Below, piece after piece: positions 8,207 to 16,334 of a DNA stretch of 44,549 nt. Within the stretch, counting starts at the first letter, position 1. Every line of letters starts with the position of its first letter. The notes below the pieces were generated by a model that saw nothing but the letters and a program-made list of their open reading frames with translations, had not been told where the DNA came from and searched no databases. The stretch comes from Bacteroidota bacterium (GTDB lineage Bacteria; Bacteroidota; Bacteroidia; Bacteroidales; VadinHA17): positions 1 to 44,549 of the forward strand of contig DQWH01000186.1 in the NCBI GenBank assembly GCA_011042635.1, given 5' to 3'. The position numbers and the translations under genes are program-made.

Positions 8207-8800
8207 ATGGATCTGAATTTTGATTTTTTTCAGGTAGAGCCAAAAGACCATAGAGTGGCCAAGGGGAGGGTCCTGATTTCCGAGCCTTTCTTATCGGATC
8301 AGTATTTCAAGCGTTCCATTGTTTTTCTGGTGGAGCATAACGAAGAGGGTTCGGTAGGTTTTATTCTGAACAAGCCGGTACATATTGCCCTGTCAGAATT
8401 GCTGAAAAATTTTCCGGATATGGAAGTTTCCGTATCGCTGGGAGGGCCGGTAGGAACCAATACGGTACATTATATTCACACCCTTGGGGAACGTATCCCG
8501 AACAGCATGAGGGTTTTTCATGATATATACTGGGGCGGTGATTTTGACACCGTGAAAGAGATGCTGACCGGAGGAGTGATCCGGCCCGGGCAGATCAGGT
8601 TTTTTGTGGGTTATTCAGGATGGATGCCAAGGCAGCTTGAAAATGAAATTCACGAGAATTCATGGCTGGTTACCCGGGTAGATCCGGCTACGATCATGTC
8701 CTGTTCCGATAGGGAAGAATGGAGATCTGTTCTCAGGAAAATGAAGAATAAAAAATACCGACTCTGGGCTGATTTTCCCGAAAATCCTGCCAATAATTAA
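8207..8800 (+). CDS. YqgE/AlgH family protein (UPF0301)
   Basis: A 197-residue cytoplasmic protein of the YqgE/AlgH family, present in most Bacteroidota but without an agreed biochemical role. Diagnostic features are the N-terminal KGRVLISEPFLSDQYFKRSI, followed by GSVGFILNKP, the Gly-rich SLGGPVGTN, and the late segment RFFVGYSGWMPRQLENEI, which is the family hallmark. Length is typical. It is monocistronic, transcribed divergently from wza; its stop overlaps the convergent gmhB stop by 4 bases. Proposed links of the family to alginate regulation in Pseudomonas do not transfer safely here. Confidence 0.92.
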   Translation: MDLNFDFFQVEPKDHRVAKGRVLISEPFLSDQYFKRSIVFLVEHNEEGSVGFILNKPVHIALSELLKNFPDMEVSVSLGGPVGTNTVHYIHTLGERIPNSMRVFHDIYWGGDFDTVKEMLTGGVIRPGQIRFFVGYSGWMPRQLENEIHENSWLVTRVDPATIMSCSDREEWRSVLRKMKNKKYRLWADFPENPANN

Positions 8801-9309
8801 TCCGTTCGGCTGTTCTGAAAGCCGGGTATTATCTGTTCCACGATCTCAGTCAGCGGCTGGTTGGGCCGTATGGTAACAGACTTGATCCCCGCTTTTATGG
8901 CTGCTTCCGCATCCCTTTCATGATCGCCGATAAAGAATGAACGAGCAGGATCAATATCGAAACGTGCCATGGCTTTTTCCAGCAGAAGGGTTCCTGGTTT
9001 CCGGCATAGGCATTTTCCCAGATCGGAATGGTGAGGGCAGTAATATATTTCGGTCAGCCGGATATCTTTTGCCATGAGTTCTTTTTCCATGAACTGGTGC
9101 AGGCGGTCAACATCCTCCCTGCTGTACATGCCTCTGGCAATGCCTCCCTGATTGGAAATCACAATCAGCAGGTATCCTGCTTCCTGAAACATCCGCAGGG
9201 CTGTGAATACTCCGTCATTGAAGCGAAAATCCTCTATCAGATAGGTATATTCCCCTCTTTCTTCATTGATTACTCCGTCACGGTCAAGAAATATGGCCTG
9301 CTGTTTCAT
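8797..9309 (-). CDS. gmhB: D-glycero-D-manno-heptose 1,7-bisphosphate phosphatase-like HAD hydrolase
   Basis: A 170-residue HAD-superfamily phosphatase. The nucleophile motif is FLDRDGVIN with D9 and D11; motif II is VISNQGGIARG, motif III includes RKPG, and motif IV is FIGDHERDAEAA. The zinc loop C91-x-H93 with C100-x-C102 is the GmhB signature. GmhB removes the 1-phosphate or 7-phosphate of heptose bisphosphate for ADP-heptose and LPS-core synthesis. Histidinol-phosphate phosphatase (HisB N-terminal type) is the main alternative because the two groups share these motifs. It is the last gene of the amn-holA-rhomboid-gmhB run, overlapping the rhomboid stop by 4 bases (ATGA style), so it is translationally coupled. 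Confidence 0.85.
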   Translation of the reverse strand: MKQQAIFLDRDGVINEERGEYTYLIEDFRFNDGVFTALRMFQEAGYLLIVISNQGGIARGMYSREDVDRLHQFMEKELMAKDIRLTEIYYCPHHSDLGKCLCRKPGTLLLEKAMARFDIDPARSFFIGDHERDAEAAIKAGIKSVTIRPNQPLTEIVEQIIPGFQNSRTD

Positions 9310-9920
9310 GGATGCAACAGTTGCTGAAAAAAGTAACCGATGAGGGAAGGAGCGATAATGGCCGGATAGATGAATCCGGTAACGGCTCCCAGAAAATGCG
9401 CATCGTGGTTGATGTGGTCGGAAGCACGGCGGCTCATGATATGCGAATAGATCAGGTAGGCTATTCCGAAGATGATGCCCGGAATGGGAATGAAATACAA
9501 TAGCAGGGTTTGCCAGGGATCGAAGAAGATGCTGGTGAAGATAAAGGCGGAAACGGCTCCCGAGGCCCCCACCGAGTTGTATCCGGGTTCATTCCGATAT
9601 TTTTTCAATGTGGTGATGGTAGCGACGGCCATCGATCCCACAAAGAGGATCAGATAGTGTATTTCGGGCCACCGGATCATTCCGGCTTCAGCTAGTTGAT
9701 GAAAATAACTTTCCACTGCCGTACCGAAGAAAAAAAGCACCATCATATTGATTACCAGGTGCATCCAGTCGGCATGGATCAGGCCGTGTGTAAGAAAGCG
9801 GTGGAATTCGCGGTAGTGGATTACCCGGTAGGGATTAAACTGCATACGGGCAAACAGCCGCGGATTATTAAAGGCCAGGATGGATATCACCGATATGATG
9901 GCAACCAGCAGAATGGTCAT
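9306..9920 (-). CDS. Rhomboid-family intramembrane serine protease
   Basis: A 204-residue polytopic protein with about six membrane helices. The catalytic serine is S120 in the motif GASGAV, and the base is most likely H175 in NHDAHFLGAVTGF. Helix 2 holds the HADWMHLVINM region typical of rhomboids (H49, H54, N58). Rhomboids cleave transmembrane substrates within the membrane; the target here is unknown. Length fits the minimal six-helix bacterial type. It starts 7 bases after the holA stop and overlaps gmhB by 4 bases, so it belongs to the amn-holA-rhomboid-gmhB operon. Confidence 0.92.
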   Translation of the reverse strand: MTILLVAIISVISILAFNNPRLFARMQFNPYRVIHYREFHRFLTHGLIHADWMHLVINMMVLFFFGTAVESYFHQLAEAGMIRWPEIHYLILFVGSMAVATITTLKKYRNEPGYNSVGASGAVSAFIFTSIFFDPWQTLLLYFIPIPGIIFGIAYLIYSHIMSRRASDHINHDAHFLGAVTGFIYPAIIAPSLIGYFFQQLLHP

Positions 9921-9927
9921 GATGAAT

Positions 9928-10935
9928 TCAGTGTAATATTTTATAGATCAATTCCTTTAACAGGTCTCCCTCTTCGGTGGATACAGGAATGAATCCCTTT
10001 GATTTTACATCGTATTTGCGTAACATTCCGATAATCTGCTTCAGCTTTTCCGGGCTGTAGTTCCTGGCTGCCGTTTCGTATTCCTTCATGAAAAAAGGAC
10101 GGACCCTCAGGGCCGGGGCAGCCTGGTTTCTTGACTTGTTGGGAAGATAGTGGTAGGCAAGGACCTTGCTGAAGAAAAAGTAGATGGCCGAGAGGGTGAC
10201 GATGAAGGGATTGTTTTTCGGATTGTTCCCGAAATGCTTCACGATGCGGTTCGATTTCAGAATATCTTTTCTGGCCAGTGCATTGGTCAGTTCAAAGTTA
10301 TTGTATTCCTTGCTGATGCCAATATACTCTTCAATATGTGATGCCGTAACGGTTTTTTCATTTTCCGGAAGAACGATCATCAGTTTGTCCAGTTCACCGG
10401 CAATCCGGTTCAGGTCGTTTCCCAGGTGTTCGGTCAGCATCATTCCCACCCCGGCATTCATGGAATATCCTTTGCTTTTTAAATAATTCTCGATCCACAG
10501 CGGAATCTTGTCTTCATACAGTTTTTTTGATTCAAAATATATCCCGTTTTTTTCCAGAGCTTTGTAAACCTTCAGACGTTTGCTGAGGATTTTGTATTTA
10601 TAATTGATCACCAGAATGGTTGATTTCATGGGGGAATTGAAATAATGTTCAAAAGCCTCAAGTGACGGCAGATCCTGTGCTTCCCTGACAATAACCACCA
10701 TGTGGCTGGACATCATGGGGAATCTGCGGGAGAGGTCAACTATTTCATGGGCACTGGTATCCTTGCCATACACAATCATCTGGTTAAAAGACCGGGCTTC
10801 TTCAGGAAGCGCATGAGATGCTATGTATTCTGTAATCTTGTCGATAAAATAGGGTTCCTGACCCGCCAGAAAATATACGGACCGGTAGACCTTGTTTTTC
10901 AGATCCTTCATGATCTGTTCATAGGACATTTCCAT
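9928..10935 (-). CDS. holA: DNA polymerase III, delta subunit
   Basis: A 335-residue clamp-loader subunit that opens the beta clamp in the replisome. Recognised by the N-terminal RSVYFLAGQEPYFIDKI (the usual GEExYLxxxI segment), the middle VVIVREAQDL region, and the C-terminal helical collar (FFFSKVLAYHYL, then a Lys/Arg-rich tail ending KELIYKIL). Length is normal for HolA. Two ATG codons in frame (10935 and 10929) give MEMSYEQ or MSYEQ; either is possible. It starts 4 bases after the amn stop and is followed at 7 bases by the rhomboid gene. Confidence 0.92.
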   Translation of the reverse strand: MEMSYEQIMKDLKNKVYRSVYFLAGQEPYFIDKITEYIASHALPEEARSFNQMIVYGKDTSAHEIVDLSRRFPMMSSHMVVIVREAQDLPSLEAFEHYFNSPMKSTILVINYKYKILSKRLKVYKALEKNGIYFESKKLYEDKIPLWIENYLKSKGYSMNAGVGMMLTEHLGNDLNRIAGELDKLMIVLPENEKTVTASHIEEYIGISKEYNNFELTNALARKDILKSNRIVKHFGNNPKNNPFIVTLSAIYFFFSKVLAYHYLPNKSRNQAAPALRVRPFFMKEYETAARNYSPEKLKQIIGMLRKYDVKSKGFIPVSTEEGDLLKELIYKILH

Positions 10936-10939
10936 GGGT

Positions 10940-11710
10940 TCAGAATCTGAGGTGTTTTACCGACATGCCTTCGTTTTTTATTTCCATCAGGGCATCAATG
11001 CCGATTTTCAGATGAATTTCGGTGAATTTTCCGGTCACCAGTTTGTCGCTTTGCTGTGTTTTTATGCCGGCACTGATCATGGGTTGATCTGAAACGAGCA
11101 ACAATGCGCCTGAAGGAATTTCATTGGCAAACCCCACGGTAAAAATAGTGGCGGTTTCCATATCAATGGCCATGCACCGGGTTTTTCTGAGGTATTTTTT
11201 AAATTTCTGGTCATATTCCCATACCCGGCGGTTTGTGGTGTACACAGTGCCTGTCCAGTAATCGTGCTGGTGGTTCCGTATGCTGGTTGAAACGGCTCGC
11301 TGCAGGCTGAAAGCAGGAAGAGCCGGAATTTCAGGAGGCAGATAATCGGCCGAGGTTCCTTCTCCACGGATGGCGGCAATGGGCAGAATAAAATCACCCA
11401 GCTGGTTTTTCTTCTTTAGGCCACCGCATTTTCCAAGAAACAGAACCGCCTGTGGCTGAACCGCTCCCAGCAGATCCATAATGGTTGCCGCGTTGGCACT
11501 TCCCATTCCGAAATGGATCATGGTAATTCCTTTTCCTGTTAGAGCAGGCATGTTCACCGTTTTGTCGGGCAAGGGCAAATGGTGCATGTCTGCAAACATT
11601 TCCATATAATTCATGAAATTGGTCAGCAGAATATATTTCCCGAAATTTTCAATGGGAATACCTGTATATCGCGGGAGCCAGTCCTTTACTATTTCGGCTT
11701 TTGTTTTCAT
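10940..11710 (-). CDS. amn: AMP nucleosidase (Bacteroidota short form)
   Basis: A 256-residue member of the purine nucleoside phosphorylase/nucleosidase superfamily. Visible motifs are ITMIHFGMGSANAATIMDLL (phosphate/base-site region), VLFLGKCGGLK, and AIDMETATIF, whose Met-Glu binds the ribose, followed by LLVSDQP. In Bacteroidota this form is annotated as AMP nucleosidase, splitting AMP into adenine and ribose 5-phosphate. It is much shorter than E. coli Amn (about 480 residues), which carries an extra N-terminal domain. The ATG at 11710 begins the amn-holA-rhomboid-gmhB operon and is divergent from the HsdR_N gene. Another purine nucleosidase or phosphorylase activity is possible. Confidence 0.85.
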   Translation of the reverse strand: MKTKAEIVKDWLPRYTGIPIENFGKYILLTNFMNYMEMFADMHHLPLPDKTVNMPALTGKGITMIHFGMGSANAATIMDLLGAVQPQAVLFLGKCGGLKKKNQLGDFILPIAAIRGEGTSADYLPPEIPALPAFSLQRAVSTSIRNHQHDYWTGTVYTTNRRVWEYDQKFKKYLRKTRCMAIDMETATIFTVGFANEIPSGALLLVSDQPMISAGIKTQQSDKLVTGKFTEIHLKIGIDALMEIKNEGMSVKHLRF

Positions 11711-11735
11711 AGAGGATATTGTTCGCTGTTCTTGT

Positions 11736-11743
11736 TACCTTTG
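11736..11743 (+). promoter_or_regulatory. Putative -7 box of the HsdR_N gene
   Basis: TACCTTTG is a full match to TAnnTTTG, 22 bases before the proposed GTG start at 11766. A TTG at 11719-11721 is only 14 bases upstream, shorter than the usual spacing, so the -33 element is unclear. Confidence 0.45.
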
Positions 11744-11765
11744 TCCCTGTGTAAAAATTCACTTT

Positions 11766-12227
11766 GTGGAGCAGCTAAATTTACCAACTTATTCTTTCAA
11801 TATAAAATCAAAAGAAGGGAGGGATTACATCTTCGACCCCGTAAGGAAGAAGTATGTGGTGCTGACCCCCGAGGAATGGGTGCGGCAGCATTTTGTCAGT
11901 TACATGATCCGGGAGAAAAATTATCCGGCCTCGCTTACCCGGGTAGAGATGTATCTGGAAGTGAACCGGATGGGTAAACGGTGTGATGTCGTTTTTTTCG
12001 ACAGAAACGGTATTCCCCGAATGATTGTGGAATGCAAGGCCCCGGAGGTCAGGATCAGCCAGAAAACCTTTGACCAGGTGGCTGCCTATAACCTGAAGTT
12101 AAAGGTAGATTACCTGGTTGTCACCAACGGATTGAAACATTATGCCTGTGCCATGGATTACCGGACGAACAGCTATATTTTTCTGAAAGAAATACCCGAT
12201 TATCATTCTCTTAAGTTGACAGATTGA
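11766..12227 (+). CDS. Solo HsdR_N (type I restriction R subunit N-terminal) nuclease-like protein
   Basis: The proposed GTG start at 11766 gives 153 residues beginning VEQLNLPTYSFNIKSK. The frame is open further upstream, but that part lies inside the divergent amn gene and shows no homology. The protein has the HSDR_N_2 fold: DPVRKKYVVLTPEEWVRQHF, then a PD-(D/E)XK-type core with KRCDVVFFD and MIVECKAP (Asp and Glu-x-Lys), then QVAAYN. No helicase, methylase or specificity gene is nearby, so it is a stand-alone nuclease-like domain, common in Bacteroidota and of unknown function. Its stop overlaps the convergent GNAT gene by 17 bases. Confidence 0.85.
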   Translation: MEQLNLPTYSFNIKSKEGRDYIFDPVRKKYVVLTPEEWVRQHFVSYMIREKNYPASLTRVEMYLEVNRMGKRCDVVFFDRNGIPRMIVECKAPEVRISQKTFDQVAAYNLKLKVDYLVVTNGLKHYACAMDYRTNSYIFLKEIPDYHSLKLTD

Positions 12228-12747
12228 TGCATTGCAGCATCCATTCGCCGGAAAACCCTTTCCCGTTGAATAACCAGTCTTTTTTTTCGCCGATAACGGT
12301 GAATCCGTTCCTGGTGAACAAACGCAGGCTGGCCTGGTTGTCAGTAGCGATATGGCAGTAAAGTTGATGGAGTTTCAGGTGCTCGAAACAGTATTCCTTG
12401 AACAGTTGGAGGGCTTCGGAAGCATATCCCTTGTTCCGGTCGTTTTCGTTATGTATCAGAATGCCTACCCCGCCCCGCTTGTGGTAGGGATCAAAATCGA
12501 ACAGATCGATTGCTCCAAGCGGATGGCCGTCGTTCCTGCGAATGATCATCAGTCTGAATTGCCGGGTGGCATACAGATCGCTGGTGGATTGTTTGATGAA
12601 CTGTTTCAGGGTAAATTTTGAAAAGGGGATGAGGGTCTGGCTTACTGTCCAGTGACGGGGATCATTTTCCCACAGGTACAGTACTTCCAGGTCTTCGGGC
12701 TCCATGGCCCTGAGCCTGATTCGTTTATTTTCCAGCAGAGTATTCAT
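12211..12747 (-). CDS. GNAT-family N-acetyltransferase (RimJ/RimL-like)
   Basis: A 178-residue acetyltransferase starting MNTLLENKRIRLRAMEPEDL. A longer frame begins at a TTG overlapping the upstream stop codon and is less likely. The acetyl-CoA site is NDRNKGYASEALQLFKEYCF (the R/Q-x-x-G-x-G/A motif A), followed by the C-terminal TDNQASLRLFTRNGF strand-helix. The RLR..EPEDL opening and layout match RimJ/RimL and SpeG-like enzymes that acetylate protein N-termini, small molecules or polyamines; the substrate is unknown. It lies 41 bases downstream of the SPOR-containing PD40 gene and could be at the end of that transcript. Confidence 0.88.
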   Translation of the reverse strand: MNTLLENKRIRLRAMEPEDLEVLYLWENDPRHWTVSQTLIPFSKFTLKQFIKQSTSDLYATRQFRLMIIRRNDGHPLGAIDLFDFDPYHKRGGVGILIHNENDRNKGYASEALQLFKEYCFEHLKLHQLYCHIATDNQASLRLFTRNGFTVIGEKKDWLFNGKGFSGEWMLQCINLST

Positions 12748-12788
12748 GAAATGCAGCGATCGTTCTCCGGATAAGCTCTTGCAGGGGG

Positions 12789-14711
12789 TCAATCGGATTC
12801 CTGATAAACTTTCTTAACCCACAGATCTTCATGATAGCCTTTATCAACCAGTTGCTGCCTTACTTTTTCTGCTTCTTCCTGGGTGTCAAATTCGCCGTAG
12901 GTATACCGGTAAAAGCCGTCTTTTCCCAGGATGACCCTTACATTTTCGAGGGGGGCGAAATAGGAAACATCCACCGGCCGGACTTTCAAAGCCATTAATT
13001 GAACGGTATAATACAGCACTTCCCTTTCATGATCAATGATTTCAAGGTCCTGGATGTCAAGGCCTGTAATAACCATTGCCGAATCGAGCGGCCTGGCCTG
13101 GCTGATATCGATGCTGTCTTTCAGCCATTTTTCCCGGACGGGTTTTTTGGAAGGTTCTGCAGGGGTCAGTTCCACATCAATAATAAACTCCGATTTTCTG
13201 GCATATTCATCGATCCGTATTTCTTCCCGGTGGGGAAGGTATCCGTTTCCGGTATAAATCATATCATAATTGCCTGATTTGGTGATGAAAGAGTATTGTC
13301 CCGATTGCCGGTTCGGGAATCCCACGTCTACCGTATCCATCGATTCCCTGTCGATCATGAAGATCTGAAAATCCCAACCGAACTCCCGGGTGGTGTCTGC
13401 CAGTGACAATTGTCCCCTGATGGTGAAGTCACGGGTTATTCCTTCAGGAAGTATTTCAATGCGGTACAGGTTCATTTCCTTGTATCCGTCAAGCATGGAT
13501 ATATATGCGGCCTTGCCGTTCTGCACCGGATTGAAAAACAGGTCATCGTCGGTGGTATTCAGGGGATATCCGATATTCACGGGTTTGCTCCAGGATCCAT
13601 CAGGCATTCGCTGTGAGTAGAATATGTCGTATCCCCCCATGTTGTAATGGCCTTCCGAAGAAAAATATAACAGGGAATCATTTTCCGTAATAAAGGGATA
13701 ATTCTCATTGAACGGGGTATTGATATTATTTCCTATGTTTTCCGCAGGTCCCCAGTTACCGCGTTTGTCCTTTTTTGAAACGTATATGTCCAGTTCTCCC
13801 AGTCCCCCTGTCCGGTTGCTTGTAAAATACAGAGTATTTCCGTCGCTTGAGACACAGGCATGCGATTCGTAATAACGGGTGTTAATGTTCCGGTTCAGCT
13901 TCCGGGCTCTGGTCCATTCTCCATTTTTTCTTGAACTGACATAAATATTTCCGTCTTCCATATCGGATTTATACAGATACAGTTCCGTTCCGTCAAATGA
14001 GAGGGAAGAGGACATCCCGTCCCGGTCAGAATGGACCAGCCGGGTGATGTCTTCGGCCGGACTCCATACCCCGCCGGTGGTACGGGAAGTTTGATAAAGG
14101 ACATCCTCATCCCCGTATTTGGCGGTAAATACCAGGGTATTTTCATCTCCCGATACGGCCGGGTGAATATTCATGGATACCACATTGACCTGATTGCCCA
14201 GATTTTGCGGGATATAGCTCACAGGATTCTTTTTCAATTCTTTTGCGATTTCACATGCCCTGATTTGCTGGTTAATGAATTCATCATTCTCCATGGGATT
14301 ATTTTGCCTGATCAGTTCCCTGAAGTGCTGGTAGGTGGCGATGGCTTTGTCGAGCTGATTGGTGATCCTGTAAGCATTGCCCAGATAAAAGTATGCATCG
14401 AGGGGGGCACGGGTTTCGGTAGGAAGATGATCCCGGGCATCGTAAGCGGCATTTTTTACTGCTTTTTCGAGGTATGGAATGGCCTTTTCCTTTTCGTTGG
14501 GAATATGCAGATAACATACCCCGATCTTGTACAGGATATTGGCGTTATCATCATCTTCCAGCAGAAGGTAAAGCAATATAGCATCTTCATATTCCCGGTA
14601 AAGGTAATGTGATTCGGCCTCGACGAAAATCTCCCGCATTTCAGACCTTGTCTGGCCCATGATCCTCCCCGACAGAAATAAGCAGCACAGAATTATCAGG
14701 CATTTGTGCAT
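12789..14711 (-). CDS. TPR-PD40 envelope protein with C-terminal SPOR-like domain
   Basis: A 640-residue secreted protein with a signal peptide (cleavage near MGQ, residue 20). Residues about 25-160 are TPR-like repeats (YKIGVCYLHIPNEKEKAI; YFYLGNAYRITNQLDKAI). Residues about 175-420 form a PD40 beta-propeller with blades ending in LYFTSNRTGG, DIYVS and GGYDIFYS. Residues about 425-520 look like a carboxypeptidase-regulatory beta-sandwich. The C-terminus, about 565-637, reads as a SPOR-like domain (YTVQLMAL, VRVILGKDGFYRYTYGEFDTQEEA), which in other proteins binds denuded peptidoglycan glycans. PorE of the type IX secretion system has TPR, propeller, regulatory and OmpA domains; here SPOR replaces OmpA. 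It is last of five tandem paralogues, 38 bases after the previous stop. Confidence 0.85.
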   Translation of the reverse strand: MHKCLIILCCLFLSGRIMGQTRSEMREIFVEAESHYLYREYEDAILLYLLLEDDDNANILYKIGVCYLHIPNEKEKAIPYLEKAVKNAAYDARDHLPTETRAPLDAYFYLGNAYRITNQLDKAIATYQHFRELIRQNNPMENDEFINQQIRACEIAKELKKNPVSYIPQNLGNQVNVVSMNIHPAVSGDENTLVFTAKYGDEDVLYQTSRTTGGVWSPAEDITRLVHSDRDGMSSSLSFDGTELYLYKSDMEDGNIYVSSRKNGEWTRARKLNRNINTRYYESHACVSSDGNTLYFTSNRTGGLGELDIYVSKKDKRGNWGPAENIGNNINTPFNENYPFITENDSLLYFSSEGHYNMGGYDIFYSQRMPDGSWSKPVNIGYPLNTTDDDLFFNPVQNGKAAYISMLDGYKEMNLYRIEILPEGITRDFTIRGQLSLADTTREFGWDFQIFMIDRESMDTVDVGFPNRQSGQYSFITKSGNYDMIYTGNGYLPHREEIRIDEYARKSEFIIDVELTPAEPSKKPVREKWLKDSIDISQARPLDSAMVITGLDIQDLEIIDHEREVLYYTVQLMALKVRPVDVSYFAPLENVRVILGKDGFYRYTYGEFDTQEEAEKVRQQLVDKGYHEDLWVKKVYQESD

Positions 14712-14749
14712 GAGGTATGTGCTATTAACATATTGACAAATCTAAAAAT

Positions 14750-16219
14750 TCAATTGTTTTTTTCAATGAGTACTTTCAGATTTTTGTTACTTGATTTGCA
14801 GGTAATTTTTTTTGATTCAGGATCAAAAATGAATTCGGTCAGTATTTCTTCCGTATTCCGGTTGATCAGTCTGATGATGAAGGGTGTTTTACAATCCCAC
14901 TCCGTATCCAGCTCTCCTGAGAACGGCATAGTGCCGGCGGTTTCTTCCGGGATAATTTCTATGCTGTAAATATCCTGCTGCCCGAATCCCTCCGGCATAT
15001 TTCTGGAAAGATACATGAACTTACCGTTTCTGACGGGATAGAAAAAGGTTTCATCGGAAGTAGTATTAACGGGGTATCCAATATTTATCGGATCTTCCCA
15101 TTGCCCTGATGGGCCCCTAGTGGAATAAAAGATGTCGTATCCCCCCATGTTGTAATGTCCCTCCGATGCAAAATACAGTGTGTTCCCGTCTTCTGACAGA
15201 TGTGGACTGGCCTCGTTGAAGGGGGTGTTGATCACATCTCCCAGATTTTCCGGCTCTGACCACTGTCCGGATTGGTCAAGTACTGAACGGTAAATATCGA
15301 ATTCGCCTATCCCTCCCCTCCGGTTACTTGAAAAATAAAGGGTTTTTTCATCGGCTGACAGGGAAGCAAAGGATTCGGCCCGGTTCGAATTAACCGGACC
15401 CGGAAAAGGCTCCATTCTGGACCAGGATCCGTTGCTGTAGGTGCTGATGTAGATATCACGGTTATTCCCTGTGCCTTTTATGAGCAGCAATTTTTCCCCT
15501 TCCGGTGAAACCCATACCGGGATAGCATCTCCGTCCGATTCCACCTGGGGGGTAATATTTACGGGTTCAGTCCATATGCCGGCCAGTTTGTTACTCATGA
15601 AGAGGGCATTATAAAACTTTAAATCAGTCATATATACCAGTGTCTGTTCATCGGCAGATATGACAGGTTGGTAATTGTCTGAGGCATCATTGACAGGCGA
15701 CCCCAGGTTTACGATATTCACATTCAGGGGAATATCCTTTATGATTTTTGCGATTTCACAGGTACGGATTTCGTTCTCCACGATCCTGATATTGTAATTC
15801 CTGTCAAAGCCCGGAACTTCCCTGAAAGCATAAAAGGCATCCAGGGCTTTTTCCAGTTCGTTGTTGATCCGGTATGCCCTGCCCAGGTAAAACCAGGTAT
15901 GGTAGGGAGCTTTTGTTTCTTTTGTAGACCTTGCCGAGTATTTTCCGGTTATATCCCCGAGTGCTTTCTCAAAGTAGGGGATGGCTTTGTATTCTTCTCC
16001 AGGAATGTGTAAATAACACATCCCGATCCTGAATTGTACATTGGCATTGAAATAGGGTGTATCTTCGAGTCGTAGCAGATAATATATAGCTTCTTCATAA
16101 TCTTCTTCCTGGAAAAAGAAGAACCCGTTATCAAGCAATTCTTCGGGGCTCTGATCTTCCTGTGCCACGGCAGGAGTGCAAATGAACAATAAACTAAAAA
16201 GAAAAAGGACGTTTCTCAT
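14750..16219 (-). CDS. TPR-PD40 periplasmic protein without a C-terminal anchor domain
   Basis: The start at 16219 gives 489 residues with signal peptide MRNVLFLFSLLFICTPAVAQ. The frame is open to 16459, but that extension covers the end of the previous gene and lacks sense, so it is rejected. TPR-like repeats occupy about 25-160 (FRIGMCYLHIPGEEYKAIPY; WFYLGRAYRINNELEKAL); the PD40 propeller occupies about 175-425 (LYFSSNRRGGIGEFDIY; SEGHYNMGGYDIFYS). Only a short beta-rich tail of about 60 residues follows; no OmpA, SPOR or membrane segment. Its propeller is closest to the gene at 12789-14711, sharing EGHYNMGGYDIFYS exactly, suggesting a recent duplication. It may be a soluble periplasmic partner of its paralogues. 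The 115-base upstream gap holds TATCTTTC (16250-16257), a near -7 match. Confidence 0.85.
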   Translation of the reverse strand: MRNVLFLFSLLFICTPAVAQEDQSPEELLDNGFFFFQEEDYEEAIYYLLRLEDTPYFNANVQFRIGMCYLHIPGEEYKAIPYFEKALGDITGKYSARSTKETKAPYHTWFYLGRAYRINNELEKALDAFYAFREVPGFDRNYNIRIVENEIRTCEIAKIIKDIPLNVNIVNLGSPVNDASDNYQPVISADEQTLVYMTDLKFYNALFMSNKLAGIWTEPVNITPQVESDGDAIPVWVSPEGEKLLLIKGTGNNRDIYISTYSNGSWSRMEPFPGPVNSNRAESFASLSADEKTLYFSSNRRGGIGEFDIYRSVLDQSGQWSEPENLGDVINTPFNEASPHLSEDGNTLYFASEGHYNMGGYDIFYSTRGPSGQWEDPINIGYPVNTTSDETFFYPVRNGKFMYLSRNMPEGFGQQDIYSIEIIPEETAGTMPFSGELDTEWDCKTPFIIRLINRNTEEILTEFIFDPESKKITCKSSNKNLKVLIEKNN

Positions 16220-16334
16220 TTGGAGTAATTTTTGCCAGCCACTAGAAAAGAAAGATAATAAAAAATTTTGTATTACGAACCCCGACTTCACACAGTATGG
16301 TGTGTACTGATTAACCCGGCGGGAATATTGTTGC

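Noticed and set aside
16289-16304. Inverted repeat CACAC / GTGTG between two PD40 genes
   Set aside because: Only five base pairs and no T-run; not supported as terminator or operator.
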